Assembly: GCF_049674955.1 (NCBI RefSeq) | Contig: NZ_CP187232.1 | Coordinates: forward strand, 3,596,001 to 3,660,000 | Length of the DNA stretch: 64,000 nucleotides | Source of the DNA: Sphaerisporangium viridialbum | GTDB taxonomy: Bacteria; Actinomycetota; Actinomycetes; Streptosporangiales; Streptosporangiaceae | Direction: 5' to 3' | The notes under the pieces: model-generated | Told to the model about the DNA's origin: nothing | The model's database searches: none | Seen by the model: only the letters and a program-made list of their open reading frames with translations | Position numbers and translations under genes: made by a program | In this document: piece by piece, positions 1-8,465 of the stretch | Position numbering within the stretch: position 1 is the first letter of the stretch | Layout: each line of letters starts with the position of its first letter

Positions 1-650
1 GTGTGGACAAGAGCCCGAAGGCCTGGGGCGACCTGGTGCGCAACGCCTACCCCGGCTACACGGGCCCGCGTCCGAGGGTCGCGATCTGGCACGGGCAGTC
101 GGACGCGGTCGTCGTGCCGAAGAACGGGCTCGAACTGCGCGACCAGTGGACCGACGTCCTCGGCGTCTCCCAGACGCCCATCTCGGCCGAGTCGCTGCCG
201 GCGGGCACGACCCTGGAGAAGTACGGCAACGACGCGGTGCGTCTCTACAAGATCGCCGGCGCGGGCCACGGGACCCCGGTCGACCCGGGCACCGCCGCCG
301 ACCAGTGCGGCACCGCCGGCGCCTACTTCCTCGACAGCATCTGCTCGGCCTACCGCGACGCCGCCTTCTTCGGGCTCGACGGCGCCGGGCCGACGCCGAC
401 CGCCACCCCGACGGTCACCCCCACCGTCACTCCCACGCCCACTCCCACGGTCACCCCGACCACTCCGCCCGTGTGCGTGACGGCCAGCAACTACGCCCAC
501 ACCACGGCGGGACGGGCGCACCAGTCCGGCGGCTCGACCTTCGCCAACGGCTCCAACGACCCGATGGGGCTGTGGAACACCTTCACCACCCACACCCTCA
601 AGCAGACCGGGCCCGGCTACTGGGTCGTCGCGGACGGCCAGTGCCCCTGA
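1..650 (+). CDS. Secreted PHB-depolymerase-family esterase, C-terminal part (5' end off the window)
   Basis: This is the tail of an extracellular serine esterase of the PHB depolymerase/feruloyl esterase (CE1) type; the reading frame is open to the window edge, so the true start and the nucleophile serine lie outside. Visible are the acid segment WHGQSDAVV, with the likely catalytic Asp, and the histidine segment GAGHGTPVD. A Thr-Pro linker (about nt 390-470) then joins a small C-terminal module that begins with Cys and ends in ADGQCP, a pattern I recall from actinobacterial PHB-type esterases. Such enzymes hydrolyse polyesters or acetyl/feruloyl esters on plant polysaccharides; the substrate cannot be told from this fragment. 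Confidence 0.75.
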   Translation, partial: VDKSPKAWGDLVRNAYPGYTGPRPRVAIWHGQSDAVVVPKNGLELRDQWTDVLGVSQTPISAESLPAGTTLEKYGNDAVRLYKIAGAGHGTPVDPGTAADQCGTAGAYFLDSICSAYRDAAFFGLDGAGPTPTATPTVTPTVTPTPTPTVTPTTPPVCVTASNYAHTTAGRAHQSGGSTFANGSNDPMGLWNTFTTHTLKQTGPGYWVVADGQCP

Positions 651-675
651 GCGGCGGGATCGAGCCGCCCAGGGG

Positions 676-1270
676 TTAAGCGCCGGTCTGCCTCGCGTAC
701 CAGGTGATACTGGCTCCGTTGGGGAACGACCTGCGGTCGGTCGGGGTGAACGCGGTGGGACGGAAGCCACCATCGACGATGGCGGTGCCCGCGCCCGCCA
801 CCACGGGATAGCTCTTGACGATCATTTCGTCGATCTCGGGCAGCAGCGAGGCGGCCAGCCCTCCGCCGCCGCAGAGCCAGACGTCCAGCCCGTCCTCGCG
901 CTTGAGGTCCCGGACGAGCGCGGCGGGGTCGCGCACCAGTTCCACCGCCGGGTCGTCGATGCGGTCCAGGGAGCTGGGAGGCGACGTATTGCCGCAGGTG
1001 CGCGTACGGGCTGCTGATCCCTTGGTCGAGCACGGCCCGGTAGGTGTCCAGCCCCATCAGGACGGTGTCGAAGCGCCTGTTGGGGACGTCCACGAGGCCG
1101 GCGTGCGGACGGTACTGCGTGGGAACAGTCTCGGGATAGCGCTCGTTGACCCAGGCCATGTACGCGGCGGCGGCCTCGCCCTCGCCGACCGGGTAGAAGT
1201 CCACCTCCCCGCCGGGGCCCGCGATGCGGCCATCGATGGACACGCCGATGTAGTAGACGAGCTTGCGCAT
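676..1270 (-). pseudogene. Dihydrofolate reductase family protein (RibD C-terminal type), frameshifted
   Basis: The N-terminal half (MRKLVYYIGVSIDGRIAGP, later VLMGLDTY) and the C-terminal half (DGLDVWLCGGGGLAASLLPE, later SYPVVAGAG) are both typical of the small DHFR-like family related to the RibD reductase domain, but they lie in different frames. The shift falls near 966-978; removing one base in that stretch restores a continuous protein of about 197 residues ending at 676. This is either a real frameshift mutation or a sequencing error. It diverges from a TetR gene that is also damaged, which favours true decay. Members are usually NAD(P)H-dependent reductases of unknown substrate. Confidence 0.75.
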
Positions 1271-1290
1271 ATGACCACTCCATTAGGGCG

Positions 1291-1764
1291 GTGGACGGCG
1301 CGGCACAGGTCCCGCCGGGGACGGCGTCCAACTACTTCGCCAGCCGCGACGACCTGTTCACCCAGGTCGGCGCGCGCGTCTACGAGCGCCTCCAGCCGGA
1401 CGAGGAGACCGTCGCCCGCCACCTGCAGGGCGCGCAGGATCGGGAGAAGTTCGCCGCGGTGATGCGCGAGACCGTCCGCCGGGTCGCCGGTTTCCGGACG
1501 GGATACCTGGCGCTGCTGGAACTGCGGCTGGAGGCGACACGGCGTCCCGAACTGCGGGCGTTGCTGACGCGGAGCGTGCGCGCCGACGTCGATGCCAACG
1601 TCGCCGGCCACCGGGCGTCCGGGCTGCCCGGTGACGCGACCTCGGTGCGGCTGTTGCACATGGCGCTGAACTGGCTGATCGTCGAGCGCCTCACGCTGCC
1701 GGAGGTGTACTCCGAGCAGGAGGCCGACGACCTCGTCGCCCGCGCCGTGGAGCGGCTCGTTTAG
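1291..1764 (+). pseudogene. TetR-family regulator lacking the N-terminal helices
   Basis: The open frame begins inside the helix-turn-helix: VPPGTASNYFASRDDLF is the turn and recognition helix of a TetR repressor, followed by an all-alpha ligand-binding domain to residue 157. The first 30-40 residues of the DNA-binding domain are missing. In-frame similarity seems to start at RAVD, about nt 1285, only some 15 bases from the start of the divergent reductase-like gene, so the normal intergenic promoter/operator and the regulator's 5' end appear deleted together. It probably once repressed the divergent reductase gene. A functional protein is unlikely without helix 1 and helix 2. Confidence 0.7.
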
Positions 1765-1779
1765 CCTCGCCGCGCGCCG

Positions 1780-1839
1780 GACGGCGTCTCCATCGAAGCC
1801 GTCCGCCGCCGCCTCGGCCACACCTCTGCGGTCTCCTGA
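1780..1839 (+). pseudogene. Scrap of tyrosine recombinase C-terminus
   Basis: In frame from 1780 to a stop at 1837-1839 the translation reads DGVSIEAVRRRLGHTSAVS. That matches the box around the second catalytic Arg and the LGH motif of XerC/phage-integrase recombinases, where 'GxxIxxVxxxLGHxS' is the signature. Nothing upstream in this frame belongs to such a protein, because the TetR stop lies at 1762-1764. It is therefore a short leftover of an integrated element. The hit is only about 17 residues, so chance similarity is possible. Confidence 0.4.
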
Positions 1840-2115
1840 CTCGAATCCCGGCACCAAAGCCCATTGTCGGCAGGCTCTCACCCAAGGGTGCCCGATTTGT
1901 CCTGAGACTGCGTTTACTGAACGGCGACTGACGCCTTTCCAAATTGCCATGAGAAGGGGGAATTGGAAGCCTTTACCTCATGCTGAGGTGGCGCCCTTCA
2001 TGCCCGGGTACCGACAGTATTGCGGAGCGGAAGCCGTGCCTTCGCCCACCGAATCGGTGATTCCGCGGGTGGGCGTACGGCGTTCGGTGAACCAGCGAAG
2101 AGGGAGAGCGCAAGC
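1840..2115. other. Intergenic region upstream of the PRC-barrel gene
   Basis: I see no gene here. The sequence is less GC-rich than its flanks around 1855-2010. It probably holds the promoter of the PRC-barrel gene, but I find no convincing hexamer pair. A short stretch at about 1838-1858 resembles a tRNA T-loop 3' half next to the recombinase scrap, but it cannot be folded into an acceptor stem. Confidence 0.4.
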
Positions 2116-2475
2116 ATGATCAGTGACAACCTGTGGACATACCGGCCGGACGTATACGGCCACGACCAGACCATGGACATCGCCGGCTTCGACGTCGAGG
2201 CCGTGGACGGCAAGATCGGGTCGGTCGACGAGGCCAGCAACGTGGTGGGCGAGAGCTACATCGTCGTCGACACCGGGCCGTGGATCTTCGGGAAGAAGGT
2301 CGTCCTCCCCGCCCTCGTCGTCACCCAGATCAATCAGCCGGACCGCAAGGTCTATGTCGCTCGCACGAAGCAGGAAATCAAGAACGCCCCGGAGTTCGAC
2401 CAGAAAGCCTACAAGGACGCCGGGTACCGGGCGAGGCTCGCCGGATATTACGGAAATCTCCCTGGAGTGATGTAA
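2116..2475 (+). CDS. PRC-barrel domain protein
   Basis: This is a 119-residue soluble protein with one PRC-barrel (residues about 14-75: DIAGFDVEAVDGKIGSVDE, then IVVDTGPWIFGKKVVLP, then RKVYVARTKQEIKNAPEF). PRC-barrels are small beta-barrels found in photosynthetic reaction-centre H subunits, RimM and many actinobacterial stress proteins. In this stand-alone form, often followed by a short basic tail, the function is unknown. The ATG at 2116 is preferred over an upstream in-frame start at 2020 because it follows a GAGGGAGAG ribosome site and begins the conserved region. It appears monocistronic. Confidence 0.8.
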   Translation: MISDNLWTYRPDVYGHDQTMDIAGFDVEAVDGKIGSVDEASNVVGESYIVVDTGPWIFGKKVVLPALVVTQINQPDRKVYVARTKQEIKNAPEFDQKAYKDAGYRARLAGYYGNLPGVM

Positions 2476-2935
2476 CCCGGAGAGATGTAAACGCCTTCAC
2501 GCTGATGGGCCGTTCGCGTACGCGGGCGGCCCATCTCCGCGCGGGGGCCGCCATCGTGTTCAAACCGGGGAAATCCATTCGCGGGCACATCGTGACGCCG
2601 ATCTCCCTTCGTCGCCGAGATCCCGGAAGAGTGCGAGGAGAGGGACCCTGGCCGGCGAGACCGGTGATCGGCGACCGGTCTCGCTCGGCCCTCGGGCCCC
2701 TCTCCGGCAACACGGACCCGAGGCGAGTGGCGATGGCCATCCGGCACGAAAGCCATCGCACCGCTACCGCCTCAGGACTGTCAGGCGCAGTTAACATTGG
2801 ATGTCTTGGGGCGTCAAGAGGTGTCCATCCAGCCTCATTTCCGTACCGGAACCGAAGCGGGGCCGCGCTGGCTCTCCTACCTGCGGATTCATCGAGTAAA
2901 ACGATCACATCAACAAGCTCCGTCAGGGGCTAGTG

Positions 2936-2946
2936 ACATCTGATGT
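2936..2946. promoter_or_regulatory. Small palindrome acatc-t-gatgt, candidate operator half
   Basis: Perfect 5-bp arms around one base. It lies about 190 bp upstream of the ThuA-type gene, in the AT-rich part of the intergenic region. It may be part of an operator; a palindrome this short can occur by chance. Confidence 0.25.
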
Positions 2947-3030
2947 GTCCACATTGTTAAATGATCCGATGTCTAGGCGGATTCGACGTGTCGAGGGCGT
3001 GTCGGAGCGCTTGACGCTTCCGTCCGGACA

Positions 3031-3069
3031 TGCCAAAGTTTCGTCGACAGCGGCGAAAGTTACGTGGCA
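3031..3069. promoter_or_regulatory. Imperfect inverted repeat TGCCAAAGTTTCG / CGAAAGTTACGTGGCA
   Basis: Two arms, 3031-3043 and 3054-3069, read as near mirror images containing TTTCG and CGAAA half-sites. LacI-family regulators of polysaccharide use in actinomycetes (XlnR/BxlR type) bind sites built from CGAA and TTCG halves, so this is a plausible sugar-responsive operator about 60-100 bp before the start at 3132. The arms are in everted order with a long spacer, unlike the classic site, so the assignment is tentative. Confidence 0.35.
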
Positions 3070-3131
3070 AACCGTTCGACTTTCCCCACAGGTGCGGCGG
3101 CGCGCTCCTCCCCATCGCGAAGGAATCCGTC

Positions 3132-4892
3132 ATGGACGTGCATCCGCCCACCCCCTCGCCCAGACCCCCCTCGCCCCTCCGGGCACGCCTGCCCCGCCTG
3201 CTCCTGCGGGCCGCACTCGCGCTGGCCGTCGCGCTGACGGGCATCCTGTCCGTCCCCGTCGCGGCGTCGGCCGCGCCCCTCACCAAGATCCTCGTCTTCT
3301 CCAAGACGGCCGGCTTCCGGCACACGTCCATCCCGAACGGCATCGCGGCGATCCAGCGGCTCGGCACCGCCAACGGGTTCACCGTGGTCGCGACGGAGGA
3401 CGCCGCGGCGTTCACCACGGCCAACCTCGCGCAGTACCAGGCCGTGGTCTGGCTCTCGACCACCGGCGACGTCCTGAACGCCGCCCAGCAGACCGCGTTC
3501 CAGTCCTACATCGCGGCCGGCGGCGGCTACGTCGGCGTCCACGCCGCCGCCGACACCGAGTACGACTGGCCCTGGTACGGCGGCCTGGTGGGCGCGTGGT
3601 TCAGCTCCCACCCCGCGACCCAGCAGGCCACGGTGCGCGTGGAGGACAGGTCCAACGTCTCCACCTCGCACCTGGCGCCGACCTGGACCCGCACCGACGA
3701 GTGGTACAACTACCGGTCGAACCCCCGCGCGAACGTCAGGGTGCTGGCGAGTCTCGACGAGACCTCCTACTCGGGCGGCACCATGGGCGACCACCCCATC
3801 ACCTGGTGCCAGAACTACGGCGGCGGCAGGTCCTGGTACACCGGCCTCGGGCACACCGAGGAGTCCTACGCCGACCCGGCCTTCACGACGATGCTGCTCG
3901 GCGGCATCCAGGTCGCGGCGGGCGCCAAGCCGGCCGACTGCCGGCCGGAGACCGGCTACACCGCGCTGTTCGACGGCACCCAGACGACGTTCTCCAGGTG
4001 GCGGCAGGCGGGCCCCGGCGGCTTCACCCTGGCGAACGGCACCCTCACCTCCTTCGGCGGCATGGGCCTGCTCTGGTACCCGGTCAGCACGTTCAGCAAC
4101 TACTCGCTCAAGCTCGACTGGATGATGCCTGGCGACGACAACGGCGGCGTGTTCATCGGCTTCCCCGACCCGCAGGGCGACCCGTGGAAGCCGGTCGACG
4201 CGGGGCACGAGATCCAGATCGACGCCACCGACGCCGACCCGACCCGCACGACGGGCAGCGTCTACAGCTTCAAGGCGCCCGACTCGGCGCTGAGGGCCGC
4301 GGCGCTCAACCCGCCCGGCTCGTGGAACACCTACGAGATCGCCGTGCACGGCCAGCGCGTCGAGATCTACCTCAACGGGGTCAAGATCAACGACTACACG
4401 AGCACCCGCGCCATCTCGAACGGGTACATCGGCGTGCAGAACGACGGGGCCGGCGCGGACATCAACTACCGCAACATCCGGATCAAGCAGGACACCGTTG
4501 CCGTGACCGACCTGGCACGGGGCCGTCCGACCACGGTCTCCAGCGTGGAGCCCGGCAGCCCGCACGCCGGCGCCAACGCCGTCGACGGCAACGCCGCCAC
4601 CCGGTGGGGCAGCGCCTACTCCGACCCCCAGTGGATCACGGTGGACCTCGGCGCCACGCGCACGCTGAACCGCGTCAAGCTCACCTGGGAGACCGCCTAC
4701 GGCAAGGCGTACCAGATCCAGACCTCGCCCGACAACGCCACGTGGTCGACGGTCTACTCCACCACCACAGGGGACGGCGGCACCGACGACGTGGCCGTCG
4801 CCGGCTCGGGCCGCTACGTGCGGATCTACGGCACCCAGCGGGCCACCCAGTGGGGCTACTCCCTCTGGGACCTCAACGTCTACGGCAGCTGA
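3132..4892 (+). CDS. Secreted ThuA - 3-keto-disaccharide hydrolase (DUF1080) - discoidin protein
   Basis: This 586-residue protein has a signal peptide (residues 1-47, Arg-rich n-region, Leu/Ala core, cleavage after ASA). A ThuA fold follows (about 50-265; KILVFSKTAGFRHTSIP, GGGYVGVHAAADTEYDWPWY, LGHTEESY). Next is a DUF1080 jelly-roll (about 276-455; ALFDGTQTTFSRWR, DDNGGVFIGF), the family now linked to cleavage of 3-keto-glycosides. An F5/8-type C discoidin domain (about 459-586) presumably binds glycan. The ATG at 3132 follows an AGGA site; an upstream in-frame start at 3030 would bury the signal peptide. The next secreted gene starts 41 nt downstream, so the two are probably one operon acting on an external sugar. 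Confidence 0.88.
   Translation: MDVHPPTPSPRPPSPLRARLPRLLLRAALALAVALTGILSVPVAASAAPLTKILVFSKTAGFRHTSIPNGIAAIQRLGTANGFTVVATEDAAAFTTANLAQYQAVVWLSTTGDVLNAAQQTAFQSYIAAGGGYVGVHAAADTEYDWPWYGGLVGAWFSSHPATQQATVRVEDRSNVSTSHLAPTWTRTDEWYNYRSNPRANVRVLASLDETSYSGGTMGDHPITWCQNYGGGRSWYTGLGHTEESYADPAFTTMLLGGIQVAAGAKPADCRPETGYTALFDGTQTTFSRWRQAGPGGFTLANGTLTSFGGMGLLWYPVSTFSNYSLKLDWMMPGDDNGGVFIGFPDPQGDPWKPVDAGHEIQIDATDADPTRTTGSVYSFKAPDSALRAAALNPPGSWNTYEIAVHGQRVEIYLNGVKINDYTSTRAISNGYIGVQNDGAGADINYRNIRIKQDTVAVTDLARGRPTTVSSVEPGSPHAGANAVDGNAATRWGSAYSDPQWITVDLGATRTLNRVKLTWETAYGKAYQIQTSPDNATWSTVYSTTTGDGGTDDVAVAGSGRYVRIYGTQRATQWGYSLWDLNVYGS
4507..4892 (+). repeat. Discoidin-coding segment, copy 1 (paralogous to 7481-7864)
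   Basis: The 3' ends of the two adjacent secreted genes encode almost the same F5/8-C module. Both begin DLARGRPTTVSSVE, share TRWGSAY and PQWITVDLGA, and end SLWDLNVYG. The DNA is clearly alignable over about 385 bp, which points to domain duplication within the operon or recombination between the two genes. Confidence 0.85.
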
Positions 4893-4933
4893 CCGGCAGA
4901 AGCCCCCTGGCCTTCACACCCCCTGGAGTCTTC

Positions 4934-7864
4934 GTGCCATCTTCAGCGCGCCTTCGAAAGCTCGCCGGCGCCGTGGTGCTCGCCCTCGCCGCCACCGCCA
5001 CGGCGGGAGTGAGCACCACCAGCGCCTCCGCCTCGACCCCCGCGACCCTGTCCTTACCCTCGTCATCCCTGTCGTCCTCAGCCGCCCTGGCCCCGCCCCC
5101 GGCGAGTGGCTTCGAGAAGGTGAAGCTGGACGGCGGGCTGTCGATGGGCGAGCCCATCGAGCTGTCGGTGCTGCCCGACGGCAAGGTCCTTTACATCAAC
5201 CGGGGCTCGACCTCCGGCGGTGGCCAGGTGCGCCTGTACAACCCGGCGACCAAGGCCACCACGGTCGCCCTGACGCTCCAGCTCGACGCCCGGTTCGAGG
5301 ACGGGCTCATCGGCATCACCCCGCATCCCCAGTTCGCCACCAACCACTGGGTGTTCCTGTTCTACTCGCCGAAGGTGACCCCGCTGGTCAACCGGATCTC
5401 GCGGTTCACCTTCAACACCTCGACCAACGTGCTCGACCCGGCGAGCGAGGACATGATCATCGAGTGGCCGACCGAGCGCGACCTCTGCTGCCACTCGGCG
5501 GGGTCGATGACGTGGGACTCGAACAACAACCTGTACTTCGCCGTCGGAGACAACACCAACTCCGGGGGCGACTCGGCCGGCATGGCGCCGATCGACGAGC
5601 GGACCGGCCGCAGCCCCCAGTACGACGCCCAGCGCACGGCGGGCAACACCAACGACCTCCGCGGCAAGATCAACCGGATCCACCCGGAGAGCAACGGCAC
5701 CTACACCGTGCCGGCGGGCAACCTGTTCCCCGCCGGCACGGCGCAGACCCGGCCCGAGATCTACATCATGGGCACCCGCAACCCCTACCGCATCTGGGTC
5801 GACAAGCAGGCGGCCAACACCCTCTACTGGGGCGAGGTCGGGCCGGACGCCGGAGCCACCATCGCCAACCGCGGCCCTGCGGCCTACGACGAGTTCAACC
5901 GCGCCACCGGCCCCGGCAACTACGGCTGGCCGTACTGCGGAGGCCCGAACGTCGCCTACAACGACTGGGACTTCGCGGCCAACGCCCCCCGAGGCTGGTT
6001 CCCCTGCGGGGGATCGGCGGGGCCGGTGAACAACTCGCCGCGCAACACGGGCCTGCAGCAGCTTCCGCCGACCAAGCCCGCCCTGGTCTGGGAGCAGCAC
6101 GGCGGCAGCAAGGAATGGCCGGCCCTGGACAACCCCGGGGGCTGCGGCGCGCCCAACCACACCGAGGTCTACCACTACAACGCGGGCCTCAACTCGCCCA
6201 ACAAGTGGCCCGCCTACTACGACAACAAGTGGCTGATCTCCGAGTACTGCCGTAACTGGATCAAGGAAGTCCAGTTCAACAACGGCAACCCCTCGACGGG
6301 GACCCCGACCGTCATCGAGCCGGTCCTCGCGGGCATGAACCTCGTCCACCCGATCGACATGGAGTTCGGCCCGGACGGCTCGCTGTACCTGCTCGAGTAC
6401 GGCAGCGGCTACTTCTCGGGCGCGGCGGACGCCGGACTCTACAAGATTAACTACGTCCAGGGCGGCCGCTCGCCTGTCGCCGTGGCCTCGTCCGACAAGG
6501 ACAACGGCCTGACCCCGCTCACGGTGGCCTTCTCCAGCGCCGGCAGCTCCGACCCCGACGGCGACCCGCTCACCTACGCCTGGGACTTCGACAACAACGG
6601 GACCACTGACTCGACGGCCGCCAACCCCTCCTTCACCTACACCACGAACGGCGACAAGCGGGCACGGCTGACCGTCAACGACGGCACGGGCCGCACCGGC
6701 ACGACGCTGATCCCCGTCGTCGTCGGCAACAACCGCCCGACCCTGTCGCTGTCCGGCCTTCCCGCGGGTGGCACCTACAGCTGGGGCGACGACCTGACCG
6801 CCACCGCGGGCGCCACCGACCCCCAGGACGGCACCGTGCCCTGCGCGAGCGTCGTCGTACGGGCGGCCCTCGGGCACCAGGAGCACGCCCACGAGGAGGG
6901 CCAGGGCACCGGCTGCGGGTTCACCGTGAACACCGGCCCCATCCACGCCGGGTTGGACGCGGTGCAGTTCTTTGTCATGCGCTCCTCCTACACCGACAAG
7001 GGCGCGCCCGGCACCGTGGCCCTCACGGGGGAGAAGGAGATCACGCTCTGGCCCAAGCAGTGGCAGGCCGAGCACTACGTCCAGCTCAACGGCCCGAAGG
7101 TCGTCGACCAGGCCGCGGCCGAGGGCGGTAAGAGGCTCGGGGACATCCAGAGCGGTGAATGGGTCAGGCACCACGCCGTCAGCCTGAAGGGCATCACCGG
7201 GATCAAGGCGCGGGTCTCCTCGGCCAACGCCGGAGGCACCCTGTCGTTCCGCTTCGACTCGCCGACCGGCCCCGAGGTCGCGCGCTTCGCGGTGGCCGGC
7301 ACCGGGGGCTGGGACAACTACGTGGAGCTCACCGCCCCCGTCACCAAGCCGGACGACGGCACGCACGACCTGTACCTCGTGTTCAGCGGCGTCAACACCG
7401 GCACCAACGCTCTGTACGACATCGACAGCTACACCTTCACAGGTCCCGGTGTGAGCACGCCTCCCACCGGCACCACCGACCTCGCGCGCGGCCGTCCCAC
7501 CACGGTGTCCAGCGTGGAGACCGGCAATGTGCTGGTCGGCGCCAACGCGGTGGACGGCGACCCGGCGACCCGCTGGGGCAGCGCGTACACCGACCCGCAG
7601 TGGATCACGGTCGACCTGGGCGCGTCGCACTCGATCAACCGGGTCAGGCTGAACTGGGAGGCCGCCTACGCGCGGGCCTACCAGGTGCAGACCTCGCCCG
7701 ACAACTCGGCGTGGACGACGGTCTTCTCCACCACCAGCGGCGACGGGGGAGTCGACGACCTCACCGTCACCGGCACGGGGCGCTACGTGCGCGTGTACGG
7801 CACCCAGCGGGCGCTGTCGCCGTACGGCTACTCGCTGTGGGATCTCAACGTGTACGGCACCTGA
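4934..7864 (+). CDS. Secreted PQQ-type glucose/sorbosone dehydrogenase with PKD, CBM6 and discoidin domains
   Basis: This 976-residue protein starts at a GTG that follows GGAG at 4925-4928. A signal peptide (residues 1 to about 34) and Ser/Ala/Pro linker precede a GSDH-type beta-propeller (about 58-510; EDGLIGITPHPQF, GEVGPDAG, PIDMEFGPDGSLYLLEYG), the fold of quinoprotein soluble glucose dehydrogenases. Then come a PKD domain (about 512-600), an unassigned segment with HEH and two Cys (about 600-700), a CBM6-like domain (about 710-838) and a discoidin domain (849-976). It probably oxidises a sugar outside the cell while held to polysaccharide. The frame stays open far upstream of 4934, but only as a shadow of the previous gene. 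Confidence 0.88.
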   Translation: MPSSARLRKLAGAVVLALAATATAGVSTTSASASTPATLSLPSSSLSSSAALAPPPASGFEKVKLDGGLSMGEPIELSVLPDGKVLYINRGSTSGGGQVRLYNPATKATTVALTLQLDARFEDGLIGITPHPQFATNHWVFLFYSPKVTPLVNRISRFTFNTSTNVLDPASEDMIIEWPTERDLCCHSAGSMTWDSNNNLYFAVGDNTNSGGDSAGMAPIDERTGRSPQYDAQRTAGNTNDLRGKINRIHPESNGTYTVPAGNLFPAGTAQTRPEIYIMGTRNPYRIWVDKQAANTLYWGEVGPDAGATIANRGPAAYDEFNRATGPGNYGWPYCGGPNVAYNDWDFAANAPRGWFPCGGSAGPVNNSPRNTGLQQLPPTKPALVWEQHGGSKEWPALDNPGGCGAPNHTEVYHYNAGLNSPNKWPAYYDNKWLISEYCRNWIKEVQFNNGNPSTGTPTVIEPVLAGMNLVHPIDMEFGPDGSLYLLEYGSGYFSGAADAGLYKINYVQGGRSPVAVASSDKDNGLTPLTVAFSSAGSSDPDGDPLTYAWDFDNNGTTDSTAANPSFTYTTNGDKRARLTVNDGTGRTGTTLIPVVVGNNRPTLSLSGLPAGGTYSWGDDLTATAGATDPQDGTVPCASVVVRAALGHQEHAHEEGQGTGCGFTVNTGPIHAGLDAVQFFVMRSSYTDKGAPGTVALTGEKEITLWPKQWQAEHYVQLNGPKVVDQAAAEGGKRLGDIQSGEWVRHHAVSLKGITGIKARVSSANAGGTLSFRFDSPTGPEVARFAVAGTGGWDNYVELTAPVTKPDDGTHDLYLVFSGVNTGTNALYDIDSYTFTGPGVSTPPTGTTDLARGRPTTVSSVETGNVLVGANAVDGDPATRWGSAYTDPQWITVDLGASHSINRVRLNWEAAYARAYQVQTSPDNSAWTTVFSTTSGDGGVDDLTVTGTGRYVRVYGTQRALSPYGYSLWDLNVYGT
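7481..7864 (+). repeat. Discoidin-coding segment, copy 2
   Basis: Counterpart of the module at 4507-4892, in the same relative place at the 3' end of the gene. The surrounding linkers differ, so the similarity is confined to the domain. Confidence 0.85.
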
Positions 7865-7876
7865 CCGGGCGCCTGA

Positions 7877-7917
7877 CCGGGCGCGTACGCGGGCCTCCCG
7901 GGCCTGGTCGCGCCCGG
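7877..7917 (+). terminator. Possible terminator hairpin after the dehydrogenase gene
   Basis: CCGGGCGCG at 7877-7885 pairs with CGCGCCCGG at 7909-7917 around a 23-nt loop that can itself fold. There is no T tract. It lies 13 nt after the stop codon, next to a short direct repeat of CCTGACCGGGCG. Confidence 0.35.
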
Positions 7918-8042
7918 TTCGGGCATACCGGACAATTGGGATGATCGGCCATCATTTTGCACATCTCGCCGTGATCTCGCTGCCCGCACGGGTATGGCGA
8001 CATTGATCCGTTCCGCAAAGGAAATCGGAAGGCGGTGAGGTC

Positions 8043-8465
8043 ATGACTAGACCGACCGGCCTGGAAGCGCATCCCGACATCGTGGCGATGCGAGCCAAGT
8101 ACGAACGGGCTGGTTCCAGCACGGCCGCGCAGGTGATCGACGGGCTGACGCTTCTCGCAGGGCTTTACCTTGCGATATCGCCATGGGTGGTGGGGTTCAA
8201 CGGGCTGTCCCGGCTCTCGGTGAGCAACATGGTCACCGGACTGGCGCTGGCCGCTCTCGCTCTTGGGTTCGCGTCGGCCTTCGGCCGGACCTACGGGCTG
8301 ACGTGGATCGCACCGATCCTGGGAGTCTGGACGATCGTGTCACCCTGGATCATTCGATCGCACACGACCGGGTCGATCTGGAACAACGTCATCACCGGCA
8401 TCGTCATCCTCCTGCTCGGCCTCGGTGCCATGGCGGTGGGGACCCGGAAGATGCCCACGAGGTAG
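8043..8465 (+). CDS. SPW-repeat integral membrane protein
   Basis: This 140-residue protein has four hydrophobic segments in two repeats, each carrying the SPW signature (ISPWVVGF at about residue 45 and VSPWIIRS at about 102). SPW proteins are small bacterial membrane proteins of unknown function, common in actinobacteria and alphaproteobacteria. A strong site (GGAAGGCGGTGAGG) precedes the ATG. It stands with the holin-X and DUF3618 genes downstream, a grouping of small envelope proteins, but a 172-nt gap separates them. Confidence 0.85.
   Translation: MTRPTGLEAHPDIVAMRAKYERAGSSTAAQVIDGLTLLAGLYLAISPWVVGFNGLSRLSVSNMVTGLALAALALGFASAFGRTYGLTWIAPILGVWTIVSPWIIRSHTTGSIWNNVITGIVILLLGLGAMAVGTRKMPTR

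Larger units (their letters stand above)
2476..3131. other. 656-bp intergenic region before the secreted sugar-active gene pair
   Basis: There is no supportable gene. The last 200 bases are AT-richer than the neighbourhood and carry short repeats: an 11-bp palindrome at 2936-2946, repeated 'GATGTCT' words near 2802 and 2969, and a longer imperfect inverted repeat at 3031-3069. Together these look like a regulated promoter region for the downstream pair. The first 400 bases show nothing I can name. Confidence 0.45.

Noticed and set aside
1838..1865. tRNA 3'-end-like sequence (TCGAATCCCGGCACCA) next to the recombinase scrap, possible attachment site
   Set aside because: The T-stem does not pair and no acceptor arm can be formed; too short to call an att site.
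2933..4933. Open frame running 667 codons upstream of the sugar dehydrogenase start, in another frame over the ThuA gene
   Set aside because: It is an Arg/Pro/His-rich shadow of the ThuA gene. The signal peptide and ribosome site place the real start at 4934.
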